Positions 26,885 to 36,087 of a stretch of DNA of 64,000 nucleotides are shown here, piece after piece. Position 1 is the first letter of the stretch; each line of letters starts with the position of its first letter. The notes beneath the pieces were generated by a model, which saw only the letters and a program-made list of their open reading frames with translations, searched no databases and had not been told where the DNA came from. This stretch comes from Alphaproteobacteria bacterium HGW-Alphaproteobacteria-7 (GTDB lineage Bacteria; Pseudomonadota; Alphaproteobacteria; Sphingomonadales; Sphingomonadaceae). The DNA lies in contig PHEB01000011.1 in the NCBI GenBank assembly GCA_002842735.1, positions 7,369-71,368 on the forward strand, written 5' to 3'. The position numbers and the translations under genes are program-made.

Positions 26885-28102
26885 ATGAAGCGCATAAATT
26901 TGCCGTTTTGGGCACCCGCACGAGATGGCAGGCTGATGCGCGGCGCACGGCTGTTTACCGGGCGCAATCTTGCGCTGGTAGGCGGCCTGATGCTGGCCGC
27001 CGGGTGTCAGGTGATCCCCAAGTCCGACGTTTCCACTGCGCCGCCGCCCGCGCCGACACCCGAACCTTCGGCGACCGCGCTCCCGACTGATTCGGGCCGC
27101 CACCGCATCGCGCTGTTGGTGCCGATGGACGGCGATACCGCAGCCGTCGGGCAGGCGATCGCCAATGCGACGACGATGGCGCTGCTTGATACCAGTGCGG
27201 ATAATCTGCGGATCACCACCTATGATACCTCCGCCGGAGTGTCGGCTGCGGCGCGCAAGGCGATTGCCGATGGTAACAGGCTGATCCTTGGCCCGCTGAT
27301 GGCCGATGGGGTGCCTGCCGTGCAGGCCGTCGCGCGCCCGGCGGGGGTGCCGGTCATTTCCTTTTCCAACGACACCAGCGTTGCCGGGCCGGACGTGTTC
27401 GTGATCGGCCATGTGCCCGAACAATCGGTTCGCCGCAGCGTGCAATATGCCCGCGCGCGCGGTTCCAACCGCTTTGCCGCGCTGCTGCCCGAAGGCGATT
27501 ACGGCAACCGCGCAGCATCCGCGCTCGACAATGCGTTACGCGATTTCGGCGGCGCGCTGGCGGGGCGGGAGAGCTATGCGCGCGGCAATACCTCGATTGT
27601 CAGCGCAGCCCAGCGCCTGCGCGCAGCGGGCGGGTATGACACCGTTCTGATTGCTGACAGCGCACGGCTTGCCATTCAGGCTACCGATGAATTGCAGCGC
27701 GATGGATCTGCGCGGGCGCGCATTCTCGGCACCGAACTCTGGAGCGGAGAGGCGACGCTGGCCCGCGCCGGATCAATGGATGGCGCGCTGTTCGCCGCCG
27801 TGTCCGACCAGCGCTTCAAACGCTTCGCCGACAGTTACGAAGCGCGCTTTGGGGCGCAGCCATTCCGGGTGGCGACGCTGGGTTACGATGCTGTGCTGCT
27901 GACCTTGCGGGTGGCGCGTGACTGGAAGGTTGGCACGCCCTTCCCCAAGAGCGAATTGTATGACCGCGGCGGCTTTCTGGGCGTTGACGGCGCGTTCCGT
28001 TTTGGCCGCAACGGCGTGATTGAACGCGCGCTCGAAGTGCGCGAAGTGCGCGGCGGTGAGATTATCGCGGTCGATGCTGCGCCAACCGGCTTTACGCGCT
28101 GA
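26885..28102 (+). CDS. LpoA-like penicillin-binding protein activator, lipoprotein
   Basis: This 405-residue lipoprotein has a periplasmic-binding-protein fold (type I). A hydrophobic segment ends in the lipobox LAAGC, followed by a Pro-rich linker (APPPAPTPEPSA) and a substrate-binding-like domain (HRIALLVPMDGDTAAVGQAIANA ... through the C-terminus). In E. coli, LpoA reaches through the peptidoglycan to activate PBP1a, and the divergent rsmI neighbour is conserved. Whether this protein acts on a PBP is inference. ATG 26885 follows GAGAGG; ATG 26936 is an alternative. Confidence 0.85.
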   Translation: MKRINLPFWAPARDGRLMRGARLFTGRNLALVGGLMLAAGCQVIPKSDVSTAPPPAPTPEPSATALPTDSGRHRIALLVPMDGDTAAVGQAIANATTMALLDTSADNLRITTYDTSAGVSAAARKAIADGNRLILGPLMADGVPAVQAVARPAGVPVISFSNDTSVAGPDVFVIGHVPEQSVRRSVQYARARGSNRFAALLPEGDYGNRAASALDNALRDFGGALAGRESYARGNTSIVSAAQRLRAAGGYDTVLIADSARLAIQATDELQRDGSARARILGTELWSGEATLARAGSMDGALFAAVSDQRFKRFADSYEARFGAQPFRVATLGYDAVLLTLRVARDWKVGTPFPKSELYDRGGFLGVDGAFRFGRNGVIERALEVREVRGGEIIAVDAAPTGFTR

Positions 28103-28159
28103 GTAAAACCGGCAAGCGCCGCTTGTGAGGCGCCTGCGCGCAGGCCTATAGCTGCGGCT

Positions 28160-30160
28160 ATGTCCGATACCACCCCAGACGATCTGTTCGCCAATACCCC
28201 CACCTCCAGCGGCGATTACAATGCCTCGGCCATCGAGGTTCTCGAAGGGCTTGAGCCGGTTCGCCGCCGCCCCGGCATGTATATCGGCGGAACCGATGAA
28301 CGCGCGTTCCACCACCTCGCTGCCGAAGTGCTCGACAACGCGATGGACGAGGCTGTGGCAGGCCATGCCACGCGGATCGAGATGCGGCTTGATGAAGGCA
28401 ATCGCCTCTCGGTCGCGGATAACGGGCGCGGCATTCCGGTTGATGAACACCCCAAGTTTCCGGGCAAATCGACGCTGGAAGTGATCATGTCCACGCTCCA
28501 TTCGGGCGGCAAGTTTTCAGGCAAGGCCTATGCCACCAGCGGGGGCCTGCACGGTGTCGGGGTCAGTGTGGTCAATGCGCTTTCGGTGCATGCCCGGGTC
28601 GAAGTAGCGCGCGACAAGCAGCTTTATGCGCAAGAGTTTTCGCGCGGGATCACGCAAGGCGCTTTGCAAAATCTTGGCCCGACCCCCAACCGGCGCGGCA
28701 CCACGGTGACGTTCGTCCCCGACCCGGAAATCTTCGGTGATCGCAAGTTCAACGCCAAGCGATTGTTCAAACTTGCGCGGTCGAAAGCCTACCTGTTCGC
28801 AGGCGTCGAAATCCGCTGGAAATGCGCCGCCAGCCTCGCCAGCGACGATGTTCCGGCCGAAGCCACCTTCAAATTCCCCGGCGGGTTGGCCGATCACTTG
28901 GCCGAACAGGTGGGCGGGCGCGAATGTGTCACCGCGCAGCCCTTTACCGGCAAGCAGGATTTCGCGGAAATCGGCGGCGAGGCGCAAGGCCGGGTCGAAT
29001 GGGCGATTGCCTGGCCGCTTTATTCCGATGGTTCCACCAGTTGGTATTGCAACACCGTGCCCACCCCCGATGGCGGCACCCATGAACAGGGCCTGCGCAC
29101 CGCCCTCACCCGCGGATTGCGCGCCTTTGGCGAGCTGGTTGGCGCAAAGAAGGCAAAAGACATCACCGCCGACGATGTGATGACCGGCGCCGAGGTGATG
29201 CTGAGCGTCTTCATCCGCGACCCGCAATTCCAATCGCAAACCAAAGACCGCCTGACGTCACCCGAAGCAGCGCGCCTTGTCGAAAACGCGGTGCGCGATC
29301 ATTTCGACCACTTCCTCACCGACAATATGGAGCGCGGCAAGGCGTTGCTGGGTGAGGTGATGGAGCGGATGGATGAACGGCTGAAGCGCAAGCAGGAACG
29401 CGAAATCAAGCGCAAGACCGCGACCAATGCCAAAAAACTGCGCCTGCCGGGCAAGCTCACCGATTGCAGCGGCGAAGGTGGGCGTGAGACGGAGTTGTTC
29501 ATCGTTGAAGGCGATTCTGCGGGCGGCAGCGCCAAACAGGCGCGCGACCGCAAATCACAGGCGATCCTGCCGATCCGGGGCAAAATCCTCAACGTCGCAT
29601 CGGCCACCGCTGACAAGATCCGCGCCAATTCCGAAATCGCCGACCTTGCGCTGGCATTGGGCTGCGGCACCCGCAAGGATTGCGACGCCGACCAGCTGCG
29701 CTACGACCGCATCATCATCATGACCGACGCCGACGTTGACGGCGCGCATATCGCCACGCTGCTGATGACGTTCTTCTTTCAGGAAATGCCCGATATCGTC
29801 CGCAAGGGGCATCTCTACCTCGCCCAGCCGCCGCTTTATCGGCTGACCGCGGGCAAAGAGAGCCGCTACGCCCGCGACGATGCACACCGCGCCGAATTGG
29901 AGGCGACCGTGTTCAAGGGCAAAAAGGTTGAAGTGGGGCGCTTCAAAGGCCTTGGCGAAATGAACCCGCAGCAATTGCGCGAAACCACGATGGCCCCCGA
30001 AACGCGCGGGCTGATCCGCATCACGCTGCCGCAGGAGTTTGAACAGCGCGCAGGCGTGGCGCGGTTGGTCGATGAACTGATGGGCCGCAACCCCGAACAC
30101 CGCTTCAACTTCATCCAGAACCGCGCAGGCGAGATTGACCGCGCGTCGATCGATGCCTGA
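28160..30160 (+). CDS. parE: DNA topoisomerase IV subunit B
   Basis: The ATPase subunit that partners ParC in chromosome decatenation. It has 666 residues. The GHKL ATPase has EVLDNAMDEAVAG, ADNGRGIPVDEHP and GGLHGVGVSVVNAL; the transducer follows; the TOPRIM motif is LFIVEGDSAGGSAKQ with MTDADVDGAHI. Its length and the absence of the gyrB-type insertion favour ParE over GyrB. The end overlaps or touches the small membrane protein gene. Confidence 0.96.
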   Translation: MSDTTPDDLFANTPTSSGDYNASAIEVLEGLEPVRRRPGMYIGGTDERAFHHLAAEVLDNAMDEAVAGHATRIEMRLDEGNRLSVADNGRGIPVDEHPKFPGKSTLEVIMSTLHSGGKFSGKAYATSGGLHGVGVSVVNALSVHARVEVARDKQLYAQEFSRGITQGALQNLGPTPNRRGTTVTFVPDPEIFGDRKFNAKRLFKLARSKAYLFAGVEIRWKCAASLASDDVPAEATFKFPGGLADHLAEQVGGRECVTAQPFTGKQDFAEIGGEAQGRVEWAIAWPLYSDGSTSWYCNTVPTPDGGTHEQGLRTALTRGLRAFGELVGAKKAKDITADDVMTGAEVMLSVFIRDPQFQSQTKDRLTSPEAARLVENAVRDHFDHFLTDNMERGKALLGEVMERMDERLKRKQEREIKRKTATNAKKLRLPGKLTDCSGEGGRETELFIVEGDSAGGSAKQARDRKSQAILPIRGKILNVASATADKIRANSEIADLALALGCGTRKDCDADQLRYDRIIIMTDADVDGAHIATLLMTFFFQEMPDIVRKGHLYLAQPPLYRLTAGKESRYARDDAHRAELEATVFKGKKVEVGRFKGLGEMNPQQLRETTMAPETRGLIRITLPQEFEQRAGVARLVDELMGRNPEHRFNFIQNRAGEIDRASIDA

Positions 30161-30194
30161 TCGCAAATATCCCGACCCGCGCGAGGAAGACATC

Positions 30195-30521
30195 ATGGCT
30201 GGCGACCGCCGGGTGTCCCGCCCCGACAGCGCGTTGCCGGATTCGATCATCCCCGATGCATCCTATCGCCCGATCCCGATTGTCTGGTTTGCGGCGGCGT
30301 TTCTCATCCAGATGACGGCGCTGTTCGCGCTGTTTGTGGTGCTGCAAAATCAATCGGGCTGGATCGTGATCGGCCTTGCGGCGCTGATTACCGGGATACT
30401 CGGGATGTGGACGTGGGATCGCGGGATGAAGGATGCGGGCACGGGCTGGAAGGTCGCCACAGTCGCGATGCTGGCGATGCAGCTAGCGTTCGTGTGCCTT
30501 GGTGCCGCCAGCAGGCTGTGA
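30195..30521 (+). CDS. Small membrane protein of unknown function
   Basis: This 108-residue protein has three hydrophobic segments (PIVWFAAAFLIQMTALFALF, WIVIGLAALITGILGMW, VATVAMLAMQLAFVCLG). I do not recognise a family. ATG 30195 is used because GAGGAAG lies five bases upstream; ATG 30153, overlapping the parE stop, would add a polar 14-residue N-terminus and cannot be excluded. It probably shares a transcript with parE. Confidence 0.6.
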   Translation: MAGDRRVSRPDSALPDSIIPDASYRPIPIVWFAAAFLIQMTALFALFVVLQNQSGWIVIGLAALITGILGMWTWDRGMKDAGTGWKVATVAMLAMQLAFVCLGAASRL

Positions 30522-30539
30522 TCGCACCGCGCATTGCGA

Positions 30540-31766
30540 TCACATATGGCCAACCGCTTCGGTGTGAATGTGCAGATGACCTTCCAGCGTGCGGTGGACA
30601 GGGCACTTGTCCGCGATTTCGATGATTTTCGCGCGCTGCTCTGCGGTCAGCTCATCCCCCAAAAGCTCGATCTTGCGATTGAGCGATTGCACGTTGGCGG
30701 CAACCTCATCATCCGAACAGTGGCCGCAATCCTTGGCGTGATCGCGATCATGGGTCAGCGCGATGCGCGCACCTTCAAACGGCCATTGCTTGCGATCGGC
30801 ATACATTTTCATCGTCATTGCGGTGCAGGTGCCCAGTGCAGCCAACAGCAGGTCATACGGCGTTGGCCCAGTATCATTCCCACCCGCACTCGCCGGTTCA
30901 TCCGCGACAAAACGGTGGCGTGAGGTGAAAACTTCGGTGCCGAATTTGCCGTTTCCGGTCTGCACCACCACGCCCGATTCCGGCTTTGGTGACATATCCT
31001 TGTTCGCCAGATAACGCACCGCCCAGGCGGCGATCATTTGCGCCGCGAAATTTGCATCATCATCATTGGTCAGCAGATGATCGGCACCGGCCAGGCTGAC
31101 AAAGCTTTTGGGATGCTTGGCCGCGTCAAACAATTTGCCCGCGTGCTCCACCCCTACAATCGCATCGGTTGGCGAATGCATGATCATCAGCGGGACGCGC
31201 AGCTTGGTCATCTGGTCAAGCAGTTCAACTTCGCGGGTCTTGGTGAGAAACTCCGCGCTCAGCACGAACGAACGCCCGCCGATGGTGACCTTGCCCTCTC
31301 CCACGCGTTCAATCTCTGCCAGATCGCCCTTTATGTTGTGAAGCACATGGGGAACGTCGCTGGGCGCGCCGATGGTTGCCACCGCGGCGACTTTTTCGCG
31401 GCCAAGGAAGCTAGCCGCAGCCAGCACCGCCGCCCCGCCAAGGCTATGGCCAACCAGCAGGATCGGGCAATCGAACTGAGCGATCATATAATCGACCGAT
31501 GCAACCAGATCTTCGACATCACTGGCAAAACCTGCGCTGCCGAAATCACCTTCGCTGGCCCCCAAACCGGTAAAGTCGACGCGCAGCGCAGCGATCCCTT
31601 CACGGGCCAACGCGCGGGTGACGGCAGTCGCCGCCTTGGATTGCTTGGTGCAGGTAAAACAGTGTGCAAACAACGCCGCTCCGCGCACCAGCCCAGTGGG
31701 CAATTCAAGCGCAGCGGCGAGCGTGTGCCCTTTCGCTGTCGTGATCTTGAGGTTCTCGGTCGGCAT
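30540..31766 (-). CDS. Bifunctional alpha/beta hydrolase-OsmC fusion protein
   Basis: The protein has 408 residues. Residues 1 to about 250 form an alpha/beta hydrolase (nucleophile in LLVGHSLGGAAVL, late LAGADHLL His). From about 265 there is an OsmC/Ohr-like domain with a cysteine in LAALGTCTAMTMKMYADRK and another pair in CGHCSDDE. OsmC domains reduce organic hydroperoxides with thiols. The same fusion is known in other Proteobacteria; the hydrolase substrate is unknown. It is divergent from moxR across about 165 bp. Confidence 0.92.
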   Translation of the reverse strand: MPTENLKITTAKGHTLAAALELPTGLVRGAALFAHCFTCTKQSKAATAVTRALAREGIAALRVDFTGLGASEGDFGSAGFASDVEDLVASVDYMIAQFDCPILLVGHSLGGAAVLAAASFLGREKVAAVATIGAPSDVPHVLHNIKGDLAEIERVGEGKVTIGGRSFVLSAEFLTKTREVELLDQMTKLRVPLMIMHSPTDAIVGVEHAGKLFDAAKHPKSFVSLAGADHLLTNDDDANFAAQMIAAWAVRYLANKDMSPKPESGVVVQTGNGKFGTEVFTSRHRFVADEPASAGGNDTGPTPYDLLLAALGTCTAMTMKMYADRKQWPFEGARIALTHDRDHAKDCGHCSDDEVAANVQSLNRKIELLGDELTAEQRAKIIEIADKCPVHRTLEGHLHIHTEAVGHM

Positions 31767-31930
31767 CGGCAGTCTCCTTGCGCGGCAGTCTAACGGGTTA
31801 TTCGCTGAGCCGGCACAAAAGTTTCAACGGGCCTGGCACACGCCCCGCCAATTATTGGGGTTCCGCGGCGTCACCCTTGCACAAGGTGGCTCAGCCACTT
31901 AACGCAAACGGAAAGTGTAAAGGAAAATCC

Positions 31931-32800
31931 ATGACCCAGCAGCCCAATAGCCCGCAACGTTTTGAAGGCACGAAATCCTATATCGCAACCGAAGACCTGA
32001 AGGTCGCGGTGAATGCCGCGGTGATGCTGCGCCGCCCGCTGCTGATCAAGGGTGAACCCGGCACCGGCAAGACCGTGCTGGCGTATGAGATTTCCAAGGC
32101 GCTGAACGCCCCGCTGATCGAATGGAACATCAAATCCAGCACCAAGGCGCAGCAGGGCCTTTATGAATATGATGCGGTCGCCCGCCTGCGTGACGGCCAA
32201 TTGGGCGAAGAACGCGTCCACGACATCCGCAACTACATCAAGAAAGGCAAGCTGTGGGAAGCCTTCACCGCCCCGCAACTGCCGGTGCTGCTGATCGATG
32301 AAATCGACAAGGCTGATATCGAATTTCCGAACGACCTGTTGCAGGAACTCGACCGGATGAGTTTCGACGTTTACGAAACGCAGGAGCGGATCGAGGCGAA
32401 GGAACGCCCGATTGTGGTCATCACCTCGAACAATGAAAAGGAACTGCCCGACGCGTTCCTGCGCCGCTGCTTCTTCCACTACATCAAGTTCCCCGACCGC
32501 GACACGATGCAGGAGATCATCGACGTCCATTTCCCCGGCATCCAGAAGAAGCTGGTGAAAAAGGCGATGGATATCTTTTACGATCTGCGCGACGTGCCGG
32601 GCCTGAAGAAGAAGCCGTCGACCAGCGAATTGCTCGACTGGCTCAAGCTGCTGCTGAACGAGGATATGCCGCTGGAAGTGTTGCAGAACGCCAACCCCAA
32701 CAGCGCGATCCCGCCGCTGCATGGTGCGCTACTCAAGAACGAACAGGACATCATGCTGTTTGAACGCCTCGCGTTTATGGCGCGGCGCAATCCCAGCTAA
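31931..32800 (+). CDS. MoxR family AAA+ ATPase
   Basis: An AAA+ ATPase of 289 residues. Walker A is GEPGTGKT at about residue 35 and Walker B LLIDEIDKAD; sensor and arginine-finger region ITSNNEKELPDAFLRRCFF is intact. MoxR proteins work with VWA-domain partners to mature or load metal cofactors; the CoxE-like VWA gene is at 34457. ATG 31931 follows AAAGGAAAA; a longer open frame to 31778 overlaps the divergent promoter region. The chemoreceptor-like gene lies between the two partners on the other strand. Confidence 0.93.
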   Translation: MTQQPNSPQRFEGTKSYIATEDLKVAVNAAVMLRRPLLIKGEPGTGKTVLAYEISKALNAPLIEWNIKSSTKAQQGLYEYDAVARLRDGQLGEERVHDIRNYIKKGKLWEAFTAPQLPVLLIDEIDKADIEFPNDLLQELDRMSFDVYETQERIEAKERPIVVITSNNEKELPDAFLRRCFFHYIKFPDRDTMQEIIDVHFPGIQKKLVKKAMDIFYDLRDVPGLKKKPSTSELLDWLKLLLNEDMPLEVLQNANPNSAIPPLHGALLKNEQDIMLFERLAFMARRNPS

Positions 32801-32892
32801 GGGTGACTTCTAGGGGTATTTAGGCCCCGTCCAGGTCGCTCTAGACCCCCTCTAGACCCCCGCTAGGCTCTTTTTGAGGGACTTAGGGGCGA

Positions 32893-32908
32893 TGTTTCAC
32901 GTGAAACA
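32893..32908. other. parS: parS site (ParB/Spo0J binding site)
   Basis: TGTTTCACGTGAAACA is a perfect match to the bacterial parS consensus and a 16-bp palindrome; symmetry extends to 20 bp (32891-32910). ParB loads on such sites, which usually cluster near oriC. It sits in the 125-bp gap between moxR and the chemoreceptor-like gene. No parA, parB, gidA or gidB is in this window. The only comparable sequence elsewhere here is the CACGTG core alone. Confidence 0.93.
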
Positions 32909-32925
32909 TCGGCTTTTTGTAGCCA

Positions 32926-34326
32926 TCAATCGAAGCTGTAAGCCAGTTCGACATCACCCCAGCGCCGCCCGCCGATTACCAGCGGGACATAGACGTTGCG
33001 CACCACCACGTAAGTGTTGCCGTCGCCTTCCTGACGATACACCGCCATCATATAGGGCGCAGTGCTGGACTTGGCCTTGCGGTCGATCGCTTCGAGCATC
33101 AGCCGCCCGTTACGGCAATATTTGGTGTCGTGCGCCAGATCGCCGGTTGGCTTGCGTGAACGTTCGGTGAGGTGGGTTGGCAGGTATCCGTTCAGATCGG
33201 TGCAGGCCGCCGCCAAAATGCGCGGGTCGCCCGCCTTGGCGCGGTCGAGGAACGGGCGCCATTCTGCGTGCGCCCAATCGGTCAGCCGGGTGCGGAACAA
33301 TTGCGGGTTGGTGTTCGGCACCGGCACATATTCGGTATCGAACAGCGATCCCGTGTCGAGCGCGCCCGATGCCAGCGCCGCTTCGGTATGGACGGCGACG
33401 GCGCTGGCAAATTCCTGCGCCTGAGCGACCATCGCACTGTCTTCAGGGCTAAGGCCCGCCTGAACGATCCGGTCGAACATTTCGCTGGCGGTGATTTCCA
33501 GCTCTTCCATCTTGCGGTGCGCGCCGTGCAGCCGTTCTTCGTTGCTGCGCGAGGCGGCGTCATAGCTGGTGAGCACGCGCTGCACCTTGTCGACATGGCT
33601 GCTGATCGTGCCTGTTGACCGCGCGATGACATCGTTCTGCTTGTCGACTTCCTCCACCAGAGCGCCGACGTTGGAAAGACTGCTTTCGATCCGTGCGACA
33701 GACGCGCGGGCTTCTCCGCTGGCCTTGGCCCCTGCCTCGATCCGGGTGATCACCACTTCGGCCTCACCGCCCAACGCATCAATCGTCTGGGCGATTTCCT
33801 CGGTCGCCTTGCGGGTATCATTGGCGAGGCTTTTGACCTCGGCCGCCACCACCGCAAAGGTGCGCCCCGCATCGCCTGCACGCATCGCTTCGATGGTGGC
33901 ATTCAATGCAAGAATGTTGGTCGTTTCGGCAATATTGTCGATATCCTGCGCACTGCGGCGCACCTGCTCCATCGCGGCGGAAAAGCTGGTGACGTGCTGG
34001 CCGAGCGTGTCGACCAACTCGATCAGCCCGGCGATCTGGCCGAGTGAGGACTGGATCAGCGCGGTGCCTTCCGACAGGCGCTCAATCGCGCGTTCGGACA
34101 ACAGGCGCGCCTCATCGCTCGCTTCGGCCACCTTCGACTGGTCAGCCTCCAGCGCAAGAACGGTTTCGCGCAGCGCCTCGTGTTCGCTGCGTAACGCCTT
34201 GGACGAAGCAATCACCGCCTCGACCACGCCTGCCACATCGGTGCAACCCACAGTTACCGCCCCGCAACTTTCGGGGATCATGCCGAGAGCATGAGCATTG
34301 GCGGTGTCGATAGCGAATTGTTGCAT
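32926..34326 (-). CDS. Soluble methyl-accepting chemotaxis-like protein
   Basis: This 466-residue protein has no signal peptide or membrane helix. The N-terminal region has two cysteines ([16 protein letters not shown]). A coiled-coil signalling domain spans about 60-290, with the kinase-contact tip around [17 protein letters not shown], then [18 protein letters not shown]. The C-terminal 150 residues ([19 protein letters not shown], ending DVELAYSFD) form an unassigned sensor-like domain. It probably signals to CheA in the cytosol, but no che genes are in the window. A parS site lies 17 bp beyond its stop. Confidence 0.82.
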   Translation of the reverse strand: MQQFAIDTANAHALGMIPESCGAVTVGCTDVAGVVEAVIASSKALRSEHEALRETVLALEADQSKVAEASDEARLLSERAIERLSEGTALIQSSLGQIAGLIELVDTLGQHVTSFSAAMEQVRRSAQDIDNIAETTNILALNATIEAMRAGDAGRTFAVVAAEVKSLANDTRKATEEIAQTIDALGGEAEVVITRIEAGAKASGEARASVARIESSLSNVGALVEEVDKQNDVIARSTGTISSHVDKVQRVLTSYDAASRSNEERLHGAHRKMEELEITASEMFDRIVQAGLSPEDSAMVAQAQEFASAVAVHTEAALASGALDTGSLFDTEYVPVPNTNPQLFRTRLTDWAHAEWRPFLDRAKAGDPRILAAACTDLNGYLPTHLTERSRKPTGDLAHDTKYCRNGRLMLEAIDRKAKSSTAPYMMAVYRQEGDGNTYVVVRNVYVPLVIGGRRWGDVELAYSFD

Positions 34327-34456
34327 GGCTGCGCGGCCCCTGTTGTGTGTGCGCAGACGTAACCGATGATGGTAAGCGAAGTGTTAAATCGCCGCGCGCA
34401 GGCCGCACAAGAATGGGGACTGGTCAGGTTCGCCGACGCGGGTTAAGCACCCGCCC

Positions 34457-35641
34457 ATGTTTTTCAATTTCACAGACGAGCTTCGGGCCGCCGGCATCGG
34501 CGCCAGTTTCAAAGAGCACCTCACCTTGCTGGAGGCGCTCGACAAGGACGTGATCGACCAGACGCCCGAGGCGTTCTATTACCTCTCCCGCGCCACCTTC
34601 GTGAAGGATGAAGGCCTGCTCGACCGGTTCGATCAGGTGTTCCACAAGGTGTTCAAGGGGATCATGTCCGATTACGGTCAGAACCCGGTCGAAATCCCCG
34701 AAGACTGGCTCAAAGCGGTCGCCGAAAAGTTCCTGACGCCTGAGGAAATGGAAGCGATCAAATCGCTCGGCGACTGGGACGAGATCATGGAGACGCTGAA
34801 AAAGCGGCTCGAAGAACAGGAAAAGCGCCATCAGGGCGGCAACAAATGGGTCGGCACCGGCGGCACCTCGCCGTTCGGCAATTCGGGATACAACCCCGAA
34901 GGCGTGCGGATCGGCGGGGAGAGCAAGCACAAGCGCGCGATCAAGGTGTGGGAAAAGCGCGAGTTCAAGAACCTTGATAACACCAAGGAGCTCGGCACCC
35001 GCAACATCAAGATGGCGCTGCGGCGGCTGAGGCGGTTCGCCCGCGAAGGCGCGCAGGATCAACTTGATATTGATGCCACCATCAAGGGCACGGCCAAGCA
35101 GGGCTGGCTCGACATCCACATGCGCGCCGAACGCCGCAATGCGGTGAAGCTGCTACTGTTCCTCGACGTCGGCGGATCGATGGATCCCTTCATCAAACTG
35201 GTCGAAGAACTGTTCAGCGCTGCCACGGCGGAATTCAAGAACCTTGAATTCTTCTACTTCCACAACTGCCTGTATGAAGGCGTGTGGAAAGACAACAAAC
35301 GCCGCTGGCAGGAACGCACCAAAACCTGGGATGTGCTCCACAAATACGGCCACGATTACAAGATCGTGTTCGTGGGCGATGCGGCGATGAGCCCCTACGA
35401 AGTCAGCCATCCCGGCGGCAGTGTCGAACACATGAACGAGGAAGCGGGCGCATTGTGGTTGCAGCGCGTGGTGAACACCTACCCCGCGACCGTGTGGCTC
35501 AACCCGGTGCCGGAAAAGCAATGGGGCTATTCGCAGTCGACCAAGATGATCAAGCAGTTGGTGGGTGACCGGATGTATCCGCTGACGCTGGATGGGCTGG
35601 ACGACGCCATGCGGGAGCTATCGCGGAAGCACGGGGCTTGA
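34457..35641 (+). CDS. CoxE-like VWA domain protein
   Basis: A 394-residue cytosolic protein. The C-terminal VWA domain begins at about residue 225; its MIDAS motif reads LFLDVGGSMDPF, that is DxGxS rather than DxSxS, as in other CoxE-type proteins. The N-terminal half is charged and helical. VWA proteins of this type act with MoxR ATPases (here at 31931) in cofactor or metal-centre maturation; the client is not evident. Its stop overlaps the start of the following lipoprotein gene. Confidence 0.9.
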   Translation: MFFNFTDELRAAGIGASFKEHLTLLEALDKDVIDQTPEAFYYLSRATFVKDEGLLDRFDQVFHKVFKGIMSDYGQNPVEIPEDWLKAVAEKFLTPEEMEAIKSLGDWDEIMETLKKRLEEQEKRHQGGNKWVGTGGTSPFGNSGYNPEGVRIGGESKHKRAIKVWEKREFKNLDNTKELGTRNIKMALRRLRRFAREGAQDQLDIDATIKGTAKQGWLDIHMRAERRNAVKLLLFLDVGGSMDPFIKLVEELFSAATAEFKNLEFFYFHNCLYEGVWKDNKRRWQERTKTWDVLHKYGHDYKIVFVGDAAMSPYEVSHPGGSVEHMNEEAGALWLQRVVNTYPATVWLNPVPEKQWGYSQSTKMIKQLVGDRMYPLTLDGLDDAMRELSRKHGA

Positions 35642-36087
35642 GGTTCGCCCGCACCTTCCTTGCTGGCGCGGCATTGGCATGTGCATCGTGCACAGGCCCA
35701 CAACCTGATCGCGATGTCAGAATGGCGCCATCAGGTCCGGTGCCTGATGCTGAGCGTAGCGAAGGCGTCCAGTCCACTCTTTACACTGGCCCCGGCCTAG
35801 TCTGCGGGATCGGTTTCGGCATCGAGTTGCACCAAGATGAGCAGATGCGGAAGTTCGACAGAATGATGGATTTTGTGACCTACCATCTGTCAGGTCCGCA
35901 ACGCGGTGCCACCATTTACGAGGGCAATGCCCCGCAAGACGCCGATGCGGTTATCAAGACAGGGCGGCGTTTCCCCTCCGTCATTGCCATCCACCTTGAT
36001 GAGGGTGGTTATGACAAGTCACTTGCTCGACGGGTGCTGACGGGGAGGTCGCTACCAGCGGTGTGTGAGACAAAGCCAACCCAATGA
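35638..36087 (+). CDS. Small lipoprotein of unknown function
   Basis: This 149-residue protein starts at TTG 35638, overlapping the VWA stop as TTGA, with GGAAG nine bases upstream. The signal peptide ends in a lipobox-like ACASC at about residues 15-18. No domain is recognised. Residues around PVPDAERSEGVQS are encoded by TGAGCGTAGCGAAGGCGTCC (35751-35770), which looks like a fragment of the CTGAGC-GTCGAAGG repeats common in sphingomonads. Its stop overlaps the DUF817 ATG, so the three genes form one operon. Confidence 0.6.
   Translation: MRFARTFLAGAALACASCTGPQPDRDVRMAPSGPVPDAERSEGVQSTLYTGPGLVCGIGFGIELHQDEQMRKFDRMMDFVTYHLSGPQRGATIYEGNAPQDADAVIKTGRRFPSVIAIHLDEGGYDKSLARRVLTGRSLPAVCETKPTQ

Noticed and set aside
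34370-34390. A CtrA-like site upstream of the chemoreceptor gene
   Set aside because: The half-sites are GTAA and TTAA with eight bases between, not the TTAA-N7-TTAA layout.
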